A stretch of DNA of 64,000 nt. Origin: Paramacrobiotus metropolitanus (taxonomy: Eukaryota; Tardigrada; Eutardigrada; Parachela; Macrobiotidae). The DNA lies in the NCBI RefSeq assembly GCF_019649055.1, contig NW_026570284.1:186001-250000 (forward strand). Direction: 5' to 3'. Below are positions 11,267-22,484 of the stretch, piece by piece. Every line of letters starts with the position of its first letter. Position 1 is the first letter of the stretch. The notes beneath the pieces are model-generated. The model worked only from the letters and a program-made list of their open reading frames with translations. It was not told where the DNA came from and did no database searches. The position numbers were made by a program, and so were the translations under genes.

Positions 11267-13426
11267 ATGAAGAAATACCCTAATAACAGCGAAATAGTTT
11301 TGGGACAGTTGAAAAAGTTGCAAAGTCCTGCTGCCTTAGTGAAGGTAAGTAACTCACAATCAGTTGCACAGTTAAAATCGCTTTATCATTTATGATCTCT
11401 TTCCGTGCTTAATTTTTTTAAATTTTGAAGCGGAAATTGAAACTTCTCGCTTTTTTATTAAAGTTGGTATGTCACTGTATGTGGAATCAGTCAGACTTTT
11501 CGCACGCAACTTTAAAGTTTAACCTTTAACCCCTACCTTTTAATTTACGATTAGATGCAATCATCAGGGTCTGTATAATGTTTTCATGCAATCATGCGAA
11601 TAACAAAACTTTGTATTTGTACCTTCCGCTTTTACGAATGTTAGATTGTGCAACAGTATTCGTAATAATAACAAAACATATTTGCTAATTTGGATGAAAT
11701 TTGCAACTGTGGTGATGTTGCGTTGCTTGTGCTTTAGTGACTTGAAAAGTGATAGTGTGCACTTTGCAATGGCTGAATACGATGCGATTGTAAAACATGC
11801 ACTGCGATTACGCACTTGTTATCCTAATCAGTGGATCGTAGAAATTTTTATCAAAATGTTTTTATTTACGTATCAAATTTTATATTGGCGCTGTTAAATA
11901 TTGCTGGCTTGTAGGCTGTGGCCGAAGACAATCTAGCCAGTATTCCCTTGGCGCCCGTAAGAGTTCAAGCGCCAAGTAAGCCAAAAAGCGGCTCATTTGC
12001 ACGCAGTTCACTGCGACCGAGTCTGCTTCCGCGTCAGTCAGATCAAGATGCAAGATCAGAATCCGACGATGACGAATGCGAAGTGGAATGTGTTCGGGAC
12101 AAGAAGGTGACCGCGGACGGCTGCATCAAATATTATGTGAAATGGGCGGGATATCCTGACAGTGAATCCTCGTGGGTGCCGGCGTCGAATATGAAAAATG
12201 CTCGCTCGTTGGTGCGCAAATATGAGCAGTCCCTCCAACAGCAGCAGCAGAATAAGAAATGTTTGGGGAGTGTTGCGAAGAATACTTCCAAAACGCCTTC
12301 CGCGTCGAAATCTGCCAGTAGAGATACCGTGGCAAAATCTCCCGCCGCAACGGCCCGCCTACAAACTGTTGCCTCACCGGAAGTCGTCCCGGTAAATGTG
12401 GTGACGGGGGCCAAAAATACGTTCAGTAGTCCATGCGTTCCTGCCGTTTCCCACGCAATTCCCAAGACGGAACCGGTTTTTAAACGGGTGAAACGTCCTT
12501 CGATCGCTGCTGTTCCGAAACTGACGTTATCCATCAATTCCCCCGGATCGGCACAACCGCCGCCGTCATCTCCATCCATAGCGTCGACACCGTCTGATCA
12601 ACCAGAAGGTTCAGGGCAATCTGACACACCTAGCCAGGAACAGTTGGTAAGTGTCCCAAGTAATATTTTTCCTTAAACTGAACTCTAGGGCTCCTGACTA
12701 GGATTATTTGGGTACGGTAAAAGTACAAGAGTTTTTTGTTTTTCAGAGCCGGAAAAGGAAAGCCAAAATGGAAGCGACCGATAGACTGAAACTTCAAGCG
12801 GCCTTGGACAGTCGATGGAGAAATAACATTCTAGCGGAACCCTCCACCGCTCCTACCAGTAGTAAATCTGTGAAAAGTGTATCCAGCCGATCGGACACAT
12901 CATCTGTACGTTGATGATTTTTCTCCCGAAGTTGTTGTAAATTATGGATTACTTATACAGTTGTACCTGTACTCTAATGATTACTCGTAATTAGTGTAAT
13001 TTATGGACTAGCCAGTAGTTGTACAAGTACAGATAACTTGGTTATTCTAATACTTGTGTAGTATACTGTATATTTAAGACTCAATCTTCGATACTTCACT
13101 TTTGGTCTTTTTAGGGTATAACGGTCGCCAGCACGAGCTCGTCCATTGAATATACTTACCAAGCGCCGCCACCCGATCCCTCTCGTATCCGCGTCATCAA
13201 GAACGGTGGCTCTGGAATAGAAATGGGCAAACTCGCGGTGAATGTTTTGGGGCATAAACCTGCGAATCTCCGCATTCGCACCTTGAGCGATGTGGAATTT
13301 CTTGTCAACTACGCCGATCATCCCCAGGAATACGTGCCTTACATTACGTGTATTGAACGGATTCCGAATTTGATCGCCGAATATTTGGCTCGCGTCCCAG
13401 TATTACTACTTAACGGAGCTTTTTGA
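11267..13426 (+). CDS. Chromodomain protein, HP1-like
   Basis: Four exons: 11267-11344, 11915-12646, 12747-12905 and 13115-13426, all in phase 0 with GT-AG borders, giving 426 residues. A chromodomain lies at about residues 79-133 (VRDKKV, YYVKWAGYPDSESSWVPASN). The middle is Ser/Pro-rich with basic SRKRKAK at the exon 3 start. The C-terminus (about 352-415; FLVNYADHPQEYVPYI, IPNLIAEYLARV) resembles a divergent chromo shadow domain. HP1 proteins use the chromodomain to bind methylated H3K9 and the shadow domain to dimerise, in nuclear heterochromatin. Two aromatic cage positions are kept (W103, Y106), but the first is Cys81 where HP1 has Tyr. The protein is much longer than HP1 (about 200 residues). 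Other chromodomain families are possible. Confidence 0.8.
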
Positions 13427-15540
13427 ACAGTAAGTACTTGTATAGGAAACTGATAGCATGAAATTGTGCAGCGTGTTGCCGCTGTTGCGGATTTTTGTTT
13501 GCGGAAGTGTATATAAATATTCCTGTGAACTGATTGGTAGTATGTAGCACATAATTAGCACTACGAGGATATGTCCGAAAATATGTTATCGTCGCTTAAG
13601 TACTTCAAAGTAGTGTACTTGGACATTTTTCGTCCAAATAGTAAATTTTTCCCGCACAGTATGGTTGCGCAGCTTCCAAAGCACTGGTAATCTGCTACTC
13701 TGGAAACTCTTGTTTTTCAGCGTTCAGGATCCGGAATCTCATTGGATCGTTGTCGTTTTCTTCTTTGGATTAACGATTTTTAAATTTTGAATTGTGCTTC
13801 ATGATCGGACAAATTACGACGCCCCAGTGTGGGGATCACTTGCTGTTTTCGGTACGCTGTTTCTGTATTCGACGTTTGATACATGTGTGTTCCTGAAACT
13901 TCCTACAGATCCATACATTTTCAGATTCTAAATGAATTATGTAGACAGGTCCCAGAAGCATTTATTTTACCCTGCAATCTTGCAATTGCTGTGTTTGACC
14001 CTTGCCCCTTGGTAATAATGTGTAATACGAATTTACGAGTTATTAAAGACGGCGCTAACAAATATATAATTTTAAAATATCATATGTACGATATCTATAT
14101 TTATATATGGTACTCGTATATATACAAGTACACGTATTAGGCTTACTAATTGTTGAATCCATTACCGGATTTCATTTCCGGTATTTTGAGCATACAAATC
14201 AGTCAGGATTCTCAGGAACTACCATACATGATAGGTTTGGTTTTTTAAATGACTGTTTAAATTCTGGTCTTTTTAAGGAGTAGACAGCGGTCCTAACTCA
14301 TTTATAGTTGATTTGTAATGCGTACTCCCTGTACTGGCAAATGCTGAATAAAATTTCACCAATTAATAAGTATGATTGTAATCTCCATATGTGCACCTAC
14401 TGTAGCTGTTTCTTTGTGGTGCAGCGTTCTTGACAATAAGCACAAGACCTTGAATTTAGCCGGAAATTTAATTACAGCAAGCTGCTGTTCAGAATTTTTA
14501 GCCCATATACACGTACAGATATACAGTACATAGTTACTTACTAATACTGCCCAGTGCCCAATTCTTATACGTACGTTGCGGTTGCAGTTCACATTAAAAC
14601 ATTGCGATGCAAATGTGACAAAGCCATTGTTTCTACACACCTTTCCGTTTCCGTACATTATACATATAGTATGCTAATGTACGAGTATGCAGTGGAATGT
14701 TCCTTTGTAAATTACTGCCCTAATATTTTCCGAGGCATTCTACGAGTACGTAGTAGTATGCTAATTGTTAGTTACTTTGGCTAGATGAAGATGATCAAAC
14801 CGAAAAACTTCCTAATCAGTAATCATGAAAGAAACTGATCATTAAGGGCCTTTTACCGTGAGTTTTACGGCATTCGATTAAGTGAGTACGTACAGATATT
14901 TTAAGTTGCAACGATAAAAAGCTAACAAAGCGGAATAATGATACAGTGATACTTAACCGTCGGCGGTAAACAAATTCAAAATAAATTTGATTACAAGTAC
15001 ATATATAACTTACAACCAATATTTTTGAGGTTGCGCAAAACGTTTTAATCGAAGTATAGTAAGCCATTCATTCCATCCCTCATCCCGGAAAATTTGCGCA
15101 CCCATTAGACAAAGTCAATAACAATTAAGCAATTCTAATTCATTTAACAAGCTTCATACCAGGGACAAAGACACAAAAACACCGCATACCGTAGTCAAAG
15201 TTTCCGGATGACCGGAACAAAATAGTTCTTCCAGCTGTTGACAACCCGAAACTTGGTAGGACGCGTGGCTGTTAGATCTGAAAATAATAACAAATTTAGC
15301 CGAACCAGAGAAAATTTCGAGCTCGAACTGTATTAAATTTAGGTCTCACTGTTTGCAAAGTCAGCAATTTTATCAGTTTTAAGTAATGCACACTGTACCG
15401 CGTCACCTAACATACAGTGACTAAATATAAGTTTTAGAATAAAAAAAGCGTTTTGAAAACTATGCCGACCAGTGCGAAATGCCAATCATACAAAACAAAC
15501 TACCATTCAAAGCATGATTTTCCAAGGGGAAAAATGCTGA
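13427..15540. other. Intergenic / 3' region
   Basis: This holds the 3' end of the chromodomain gene. The nearest AATAAA I see is 14347-14352, far downstream, so the transcript end is uncertain. Microsatellite-like TATA/CGTA-rich tracts occur at 14080-14140. No other gene is seen. Confidence 0.4.
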
Positions 15541-16086
15541 TCACTGAGGGGCAGTTTGACCCATGAATCCAAAAGGGCCGGTTGCAGCCATTTTGCTCTC
15601 ATCAAACAATTTGGCTCTTTCCTCGCGTTCCATCCGCTCCATTTCCAGGGGACTGATGGGGCGGTACTGTTCAGCGGACATCCGGGAAAACAATATTCCC
15701 ACGCCTTCAATCATGGCCAAGAGCACCCCGCCAATCACCGCCGACCCCACCATCGCGGGGACGCCCTGACGGACGGCGAGAATGGCGCCCGTCAGTGCGC
15801 CACTGGAAATAGAGTTCCACGGATCCTCTTTCTTCCGAATGGCCACCAGCGAGCAGTCGATACACGAGAATAATCCGCCCCACACGGCAAAGTTTCCTCC
15901 GATAATGGGGGCCCGCTGCTTAATGGCCGACATGGATCCGGCCAGGCGTTTGGTGATGCCTGAGGGAGCATTGCGGAAACCCTTGATGCTCTGGAACACC
16001 GATCCACCGATGGCGCCCATGGTGAATGCACCACCGCAGTCGTCGACGATGCGCCATGGACAGGGTTCTCTGGCGTATTCCTCCAT
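15541..16086 (-). CDS. TIM17: Mitochondrial import inner membrane translocase subunit TIM17
   Basis: A single-exon gene of 181 residues, close to the usual TIM17 length. The N-terminus [20 protein letters not shown] is the family signature. Hydrophobic Gly-rich membrane segments follow ([67 protein letters not shown]). A polar C-terminal tail follows. TIM17 is the core of the TIM23 complex, which moves presequence proteins across the inner mitochondrial membrane. The chosen ATG at 16086 fits the family N-terminus; an upstream extension of 17 codons is open but not family-like and contains an acceptor-like CAG just before the ATG, so a 5' UTR intron is possible. The gene is divergent from MRPL1. 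Confidence 0.95.
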   Translation of the reverse strand: MEEYAREPCPWRIVDDCGGAFTMGAIGGSVFQSIKGFRNAPSGITKRLAGSMSAIKQRAPIIGGNFAVWGGLFSCIDCSLVAIRKKEDPWNSISSGALTGAILAVRQGVPAMVGSAVIGGVLLAMIEGVGILFSRMSAEQYRPISPLEMERMEREERAKLFDESKMAATGPFGFMGQTAPQ

Positions 16087-16937
16087 AACTGTTAATAGAG
16101 AATGGGATATCGAAAACCAAAGTGAAGTACTAGTCAACTATTGTCTACGACGGTATTCGGCGGCTGTTGCCGAGAATGATGAAATCAGAATTAGACACAG
16201 CACTAGCACGGGCTGACAATCTGCAAAGTGTAAATACGTGAGAGGCGGTAAGAGGGCAGAGTGCTACGGCTTGAGAAAACTGCACAAATTCATTCCACAA
16301 ATGCGATTAACTTTTCAATTCAAAATCAATGCTCGCAGATAATAGGAGAAATATCCAAATAAAATAAAACTGACATGAGACAGAGACAGGTTAGACAAAA
16401 AATAAACTTACGAAAAAACCCGACAACAAGGTCTGCGAAATTTCGTAACAGCCGTGGTTTCTTTCCGATTTGTAACGAGCGTAGATAGCAAGGGGATTAG
16501 GACGTCTACTATCCCGGGGTTCCGTTGACAAAGCAGCTGGAATGCAATGCTTTGCTTCCCGCTGCCGCTTGATACCTTCGTTGCGATACTGGCACTGTAT
16601 TTTCATTTTTCAAGACTTTCTGTTTTTTCGGTTTTCAAACTTTTCTTGTTGATTTTGTGTTCGTTTCGTATAGCGCTTTTGTAAATAACGGAATATTTTT
16701 CTTCGCGCAAATGGCAATGCTATGATTAATGATTAATCGGTTATTAAGCGGGGCCAAAGAATTCCAGGACGCGTGCCTGCCTGCACTTATGAAATTGTAG
16801 TCCACGATCAGAGAAACCCACGGTGATCCGATCCAACCCGTGTACCGTATTCGTGAAGACGTGCCATCTTCCTTTTTCTCATTTGAATTTTCTTGTTTGG
16901 AAGATTGTTGCCGAAGGGTTGCTGCAAGCATTCCACC
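16087..16937. promoter_or_regulatory. Shared upstream region of TIM17 and MRPL1
   Basis: The 851 bases between the divergent start codons must contain the promoters and 5' UTRs of both genes. No TATA box was recognised for either. The pairing of two nuclear genes for mitochondrial proteins suggests, but does not prove, a bidirectional promoter. Confidence 0.45.
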
Positions 16938-19110
16938 ATGTTGCAAAGTGCACTGGCTGCTCTGCGGCAGCAAGTGTGGCCGACGTACGCTGGAGGCGCC
17001 TGCTATCAGCTGGCCGTCAGAACGGCCAAACGAAAGCATCTCCGTATTGCCGCGCGCAGGAAGCGAGAAATGGAAAACAAACTGAAAGCCAAGGAGAAGA
17101 TTATCGAAAAGACCTTCGTACCGTATAAAATCCGACTGCTGCAGCAGTAAGTGCAGTTGACTCGAAAATTCCTTATTTTTTGGCAAGTGTTATGCTTTTT
17201 GATTCACTGCCGAGTAGGTGACTAGCTAGGAACCTTACGTACATTCGTACATTAGCGCCATTATGGCGCTAATGTACGAATATATGGCGCCGCCATATAT
17301 TTGTAAATATACCATAATATTGCTATTTTGTACCCCATTTGCATTTCGTTTGCTTGGTTTTCAGGAACGCACCAAAAGTTCGCTATGACGAGCTTCTGGC
17401 GCAGCAGTTCCCATTTACTCCTACGGATAATGTGTGGTTCCAGAAATCTTACATGAAACGCGTATGCAGCTTGGACGAAGCTCTGCAGTTTCACCGTGAA
17501 GCCTGTCATCCGACGGTGCTAAATATCCCCGAAGCACCGCTGCTGCTCGATGTCGAATTGAATATGAAAACGGATAAAGTGAGTTGAAATTACAAATATT
17601 AAAAATCCGGATTTGCGTATGTATTCTTTACGATTAATAACGAGATTTCTTTGATGTGTGCTTGACAAACGACACACAAAGTGTGCAGGTTTAGTTATCA
17701 AGTTAACTGGTTTTGTTCTTTTGTGCAGTGTACAATTGTACAACCAATTTACTGTCATTGGGGTAAATGTGCATATCCAGAACTATCTGCATTATTCGCT
17801 TTAGGAAAAATTTTTGGACACGGTTCAAGGACTCGTAATGCTTCCTCACACCGAAGATACGAGAGTTCGACGAAGTGTAATCGCCTTTTGCAAGGTAAAA
17901 AGTGCCGGTTTTAAGTGAATTCAATCATGTACGTATTAATTTACGAAACAAATACAAATTGTATAATTATTGTTGGCGCAGGTACTTTACAGTGGTCAGA
18001 AGATCTAGCACGATATTGATTATGCTCGTACAGTTAAGTGTTGAATAAAAGTCTTGTGGTGCAGCTGAAACTCGTAATGCATTACTAGTACTTCAGCGGA
18101 CATGGGCATTACTTCAGCGGACGCCTCATGAGAAGTTTTTTATGGTAGCAATAACAACGAACCATGATAAAAGTTTTTAACCCAGGAAAATCGGCTACCA
18201 GAAGGAATGCGAATTCAGGTTGTATGTTTAAGGGTTATTCTTGTAGAATATCGAAGATCAACACAAGGCTTTGGAAGCGGGGGCTGATATAGCCGGAGGA
18301 GAGGAACTCGTGACAAAAATTGAAAAAGGCGAAGTAAAAGTAGACAATATCGCCTACGCTGTGAGCCATGTGGATACTATTGTTGATGTCTTGCGGCTCA
18401 GAGGGATTTTGAAGAAGGCGCTACCTGAAAAAAAGAGAGGTAGAAACATCTACGCTGAGTGCAGGTTTAGAAATTTTTTTCTAATGTGTGATAGTAGATA
18501 ATACATAATTATTGATGTTATTGTTGCGTACAGGGATGGTCGGCACAGATATGGCAACTATGACACGTACATTTGCCACTGGAATACAGTATGATAGTTT
18601 CAAAGTGCGCGGCGAGTTGTGGTGGGCCCATGTGAAATTTCCCATTGGCAAAGTGAATATGCCGGATCAGCATGTAAAAGAGAATTTGGAAGTCTTTCTG
18701 AAATCCGTGACAATCCTGAAGCCAGCTGATTTAGGTATGGCTGAGTTTTATGTGCAAAGTTGCACAGGTTGATAGAGGTTGCTGGTTCTTGTCTGTACCC
18801 GTACCAAAGAACGATGTACAATACATTGTGTACACTGTACACTATACAGAAAAAAACTCTTGTGTATCCGAAAAATTATATTTTTATTTAATTGCATTCG
18901 GTTTCTCCTGTTACAGGTTTTATCCTGAAAGGCGTTTTACGAGCAGAAGGGTCAACCGAAGAGTTTGTAATTGATTTGCAGCCCTACATCCCGAAGGTTG
19001 AGAAGGTGAAAAAGGGAAAAAAGGGTAAAACAGACGAGGTCAAATTTGTTGAACCGGCGACAAACGTGGCGGACGGTGATGCGCAGGAGCGCCAGGCTGT
19101 GCAAGCTTAG
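16938..19110 (+). CDS. MRPL1: Mitochondrial ribosomal protein uL1m
   Basis: Six exons: 16938-17146, 17365-17578, 17805-17894, 18247-18439, 18534-18734 and 18917-19110, giving 366 residues with all phases matching. The N-terminus (MLQSALAALRQQVWPTYAGG, then basic) fits a mitochondrial targeting sequence. The L1 body follows: SLDEALQFHREACHP, LDVELNMKTDK, an exon reading FLDTVQGLVMLPHTED, then GADIAGGEELVTKIEKGE and FKVRGELWWAHVKFPIGK. The C-terminus is Lys-rich. L1 binds 23S-type rRNA at the mobile L1 stalk, here of the mitoribosome. The ATG at 16938 follows TTCCACC, a good context. AATAAA lies at 19310-19315. Intron 1 holds perfect palindromes. Confidence 0.9.
17243..17299. repeat. Two adjacent palindromes in MRPL1 intron 1
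   Basis: 17243-17261 and 17263-17281 are perfect 19-base inverted arms around a single T. 17281-17289 and 17291-17299 are 9-base arms around one C. Both hairpins carry the word ATGGCG at their core. Confidence 0.8.
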
Positions 19111-19750
19111 ATTATTTTGGTTTGATTGCGTTACCTGGACGATGTTTTGTACGCGAACTTATGAATTGTCACTTTTCTTGCAGAGCAAGGCGTGACGTGC
19201 AAAAATGGCTAAAAATGTTAGAATTCGTTTTACTGTACATAGCAGTTGCTGCTGTTTTTATAATAAAAATGGAGAAGTTGGAAATGTGTAGTTTAAATTA
19301 CCTAACATAAATAAATTGCAACAAGGCACACGCTGACGCGGTCTATAGTTTCAATTCAGAACTTCATTGTACGCTTTGTACTTGCGGCAAAACAAAATAA
19401 TCTAAAATTATTACATGAGGCGTAGCAATGCATAGGCACTACAGTAGAGTAGGCAGGCTGTTACGCTCACTGTAGTATGTGCATTACAGTGCATCATTTG
19501 TTCTTGAGTCATGGCGTCGTTTCAACTGGTAACTTGTTTGATATCGAGTTTTTCGTTGTGAATTGTTTTGGCGCTGTTCGTAAGGCCTGGAGTAATGTAG
19601 TATTTGAATTCTCTGTTTTCAAGAAATTCTTCAGACCCTGTGTACAGGACGTACACCTTGTTATTAACTGCGACATTATTAGTAGGAGTTTGTTTTTTCG
19701 CAGCTGATAATCCTAGCAGGCTATGAGTGGCTGATCGGTGTGCTTCCGCG

Positions 19751-21261
19751 ATGGCATCTGCGATATTTTTACCTGTGCTTTTTATTGTATGCACATATGG
19801 CGTTTATTACCTGGCAGTTTCTGCTCCATCCATGGAATCTGGAGAGCGGTAAGGATAATGTTTCCTGGCAAAAATTCTCATAAACTAGCTACGACTATGT
19901 TGCAGCTTTCTGCAAGTATAGAGTACACCGGTGCGAACTAATGGTGAATTCAGCTAATAGGCTAATTCCTGAATTTCATAACAATGCCGTTATTGCGATT
20001 CCGAAATTATTGTATTTGCGTAAATTGACAGCCTGTATTACTGGTATGAGACTGACTGATGCTGAATGAGTGTATCTACTTTGACTTTGCAACTGCTTTT
20101 TGTTCAGATTGGATCTCCATTTTCCGAAGTCTTTCGAAGATTTGAAGAATACCACTACTCTACTCTATGAATATAAAGAACAGCACCATCTCTACGTTCT
20201 CATGTTATTTTGTGCAGCTTTTTTGTGGAAACAGTCGTTCGGAATTCCGGGCTCCGCTAGTTTGGTAAGCCGGTGTATGTTTTACGAGTATTCGTTAGCA
20301 TTGCCAATTTTGTTTAGCGTCATGTACATGGAAATAAGAAGTCGTACAAAGATACAGTTTAAGTTAATAACTGTAACTATTATTTTTTGTTTATTACGAT
20401 TTATTGAGTGTATGTTAATTACAGTTTAGTGACTATTCGAATTCTCGCGTTCATTCGTAAGAGCACGCAATTTGAATTATTTACTGATTTACGTTTTTTG
20501 ATGAATATTTTAGAATATTGCATCCGGAGCACTGTTTGGCTTTTGGATGGGATTTCCACTTTCATGCTTGTTGACTGCTGTGGGAGCAACAAATTGCTAT
20601 ATTTTATCGTATTTATTTGGACATAAACTAGTCATAAGATTTTTTTCGGCAAAATTGGCCTGGCTGCGCAGTATGGTAAGTGAAACTCACTTTCGTTAGG
20701 TTTTAAAAAAATATCTTTTTTGCTAAAAATGAATTTGATCGTTTGCAGATCCACAGTAACAGCCAACAACTGATGTATTATTTGTTGTTTCTGCGATTGT
20801 TTCCGGCATCACCTAATTGGTTCCTTAATATTGCCTCGCCGCATTTGGGAATTCCGATACATAAATTTTTTGCAGCGATATTTTTCGGTAGGTTTTTTCT
20901 GTGTTCGCTGTTGACTACTCTAAAATTGTACCGACAGAAAACATACACGTTGTTACGGTATATTTAATGCATAATAAATGTGTACGGACTGTGCAACCAA
21001 AACGACTTTACCGAAACGTTTTTTGCAGGATTGATGCCATATAATTTCATCTGTGTACACAGTGGTAGCATTTTACGGGACTTAAACTCCTTCAACGAGA
21101 TTTTCACGTGGAGTAGAATCGCGCAGCTGGTTCTAATTGCAAGTGTGGCTCTTATTCCTGGAATATATTTAAAGAAATCCCAGCGAAGCGCTCCGAATAC
21201 TACTGCAGTTCAGAATTCTAATGTAACGGAAAATGTGGATACACAACAGACAAGGCGGTGA
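19751..21261 (+). CDS. TMEM41A: Transmembrane protein 41A, VTT-domain family
   Basis: Five exons: 19751-19848, 20108-20264, 20514-20675, 20749-20887 and 21029-21261, giving 262 residues, near the length of vertebrate TMEM41A. An N-terminal hydrophobic segment (FLPVLFIVCTYGVYYLAV) is followed by FPKSFEDLKN and LYEYKEQHHLYVLMLFCAAF. The VTT/DedA core comes next: KQSFGIPGSASL, ASGALFGFWMGFPLSCLL, GATNCYILSYLFG, FLRLFPASPNWFLNIASPHL and LMPYNFICVHSGSIL. The last membrane span is LVLIASVALIPGIYL. Proteins of this family sit in ER membranes; relatives TMEM41B and VMP1 are lipid scramblases, and a similar role here is inference. Family motifs and size favour 41A over 41B. It lies 640 bp downstream of MRPL1 on the same strand. 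AATAAA is at 21352-21357. Confidence 0.9.
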
Positions 21262-22484
21262 TTTTTTGTGATATTAAAGCATTGTTGTTTATGAGCGCAC
21301 GGTAGAATCGTTTCGGTTTATTTTCGTGAAATCAAGTTGAACGAGTTGTTAAATAAATTTTGTTTTTGCCCGTTATTGCTATTTATGGTTTATAACTTTA
21401 TATGTTTGAAATCTTGTATCGATTTGAACGGATTAAATTAAAACAAACGATTAAGCCGGTTACAGTCCTTTTAAACTGTTTTTTTAGTTTTTAAATACCG
21501 CTCACTTCCCAGTTGTAATAATTTTGTAAGTATTGAGCAAACAGAAACATTCTTTCGAGATGCAAAAACTGGCGTGCAAATTTGTATCACACTTCATTTC
21601 CAGTCACTATTAGTAGCTTACTGATAGACAGCTATATGCTTCTCATTTTTTTGTTGGTTTGACTTTATAGTAACGACTTTCCAAGTGTACGATTATCAGT
21701 GATATGTTACGCTTAATTAGTGTGGGAAGTCTGGAAATAAAAAAAATGCATAACGATTACTGATTTTTAATTGCCTGAAGTCTATGGAACGCGACAGTAG
21801 GCTTGAATAGGCTATAAAAATTTTTTAGCACTTTCCTAACTGGTGAAAAGAATGGACAGCAACACTGAGTAAAATAAGTAGGGTAGCATTTCCCAGTTCC
21901 GGTTTAGTTTTATAGCCGATCGATCTCCTGAATTAAATGCTTATCGGTATAAGTAAGTTACCGTAATTATAAAACGTGGGCGAGAATCTACCGAGGGCGG
22001 GTCGTGAGAATTTGGTTATGTTGATAAATTTTTAATGTGAAACTGACAGAGAAATTCCTTGTTATTGTCCCTGCTAAGGTACGCAGTCCAAAATATGAGC
22101 AATTATCTTTTACTGCATATTACTGATATTAGATGCATAGGCGTAATTAGATTATTATTAAGATTATTGACGGAGTATTTCCCGGCGGCGGCTGTTGAAA
22201 AAGCGCATTTGTGCGGTCTTTATGTTTGTGGTGCTCGTGTGCGGTTGCCTCTCGTGATGACATCCGCTGTGTCGGTTTGAGCCAAATGGTGCGTGTGTTT
22301 TTATTACATAACGTGATGCCGCTTTACTGGTGGACCGACTTGTTATGATCGTTTACTGACGTCGTCATTTCCGTGCTTGTACCTCGGTTGGAAAACACGA
22401 TAGTCCTTTGGTCGTGTACATACGACTACTGTGTGTATGTGTGTGCCTTTTTAACGATCGTCTTCCGTAGAGGATAGCGAGTGT
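21262..22484. other. Intergenic between TMEM41A and URI1
   Basis: Contains the TMEM41A polyadenylation signal and, at the right, the likely 5' UTR and promoter of URI1. No other feature is seen. Confidence 0.4.

Noticed and set aside
16635-17186. 183-codon - strand frame across MRPL1 exon 1
   Set aside because: Antisense to a well-supported exon, with no domain or signal of its own.
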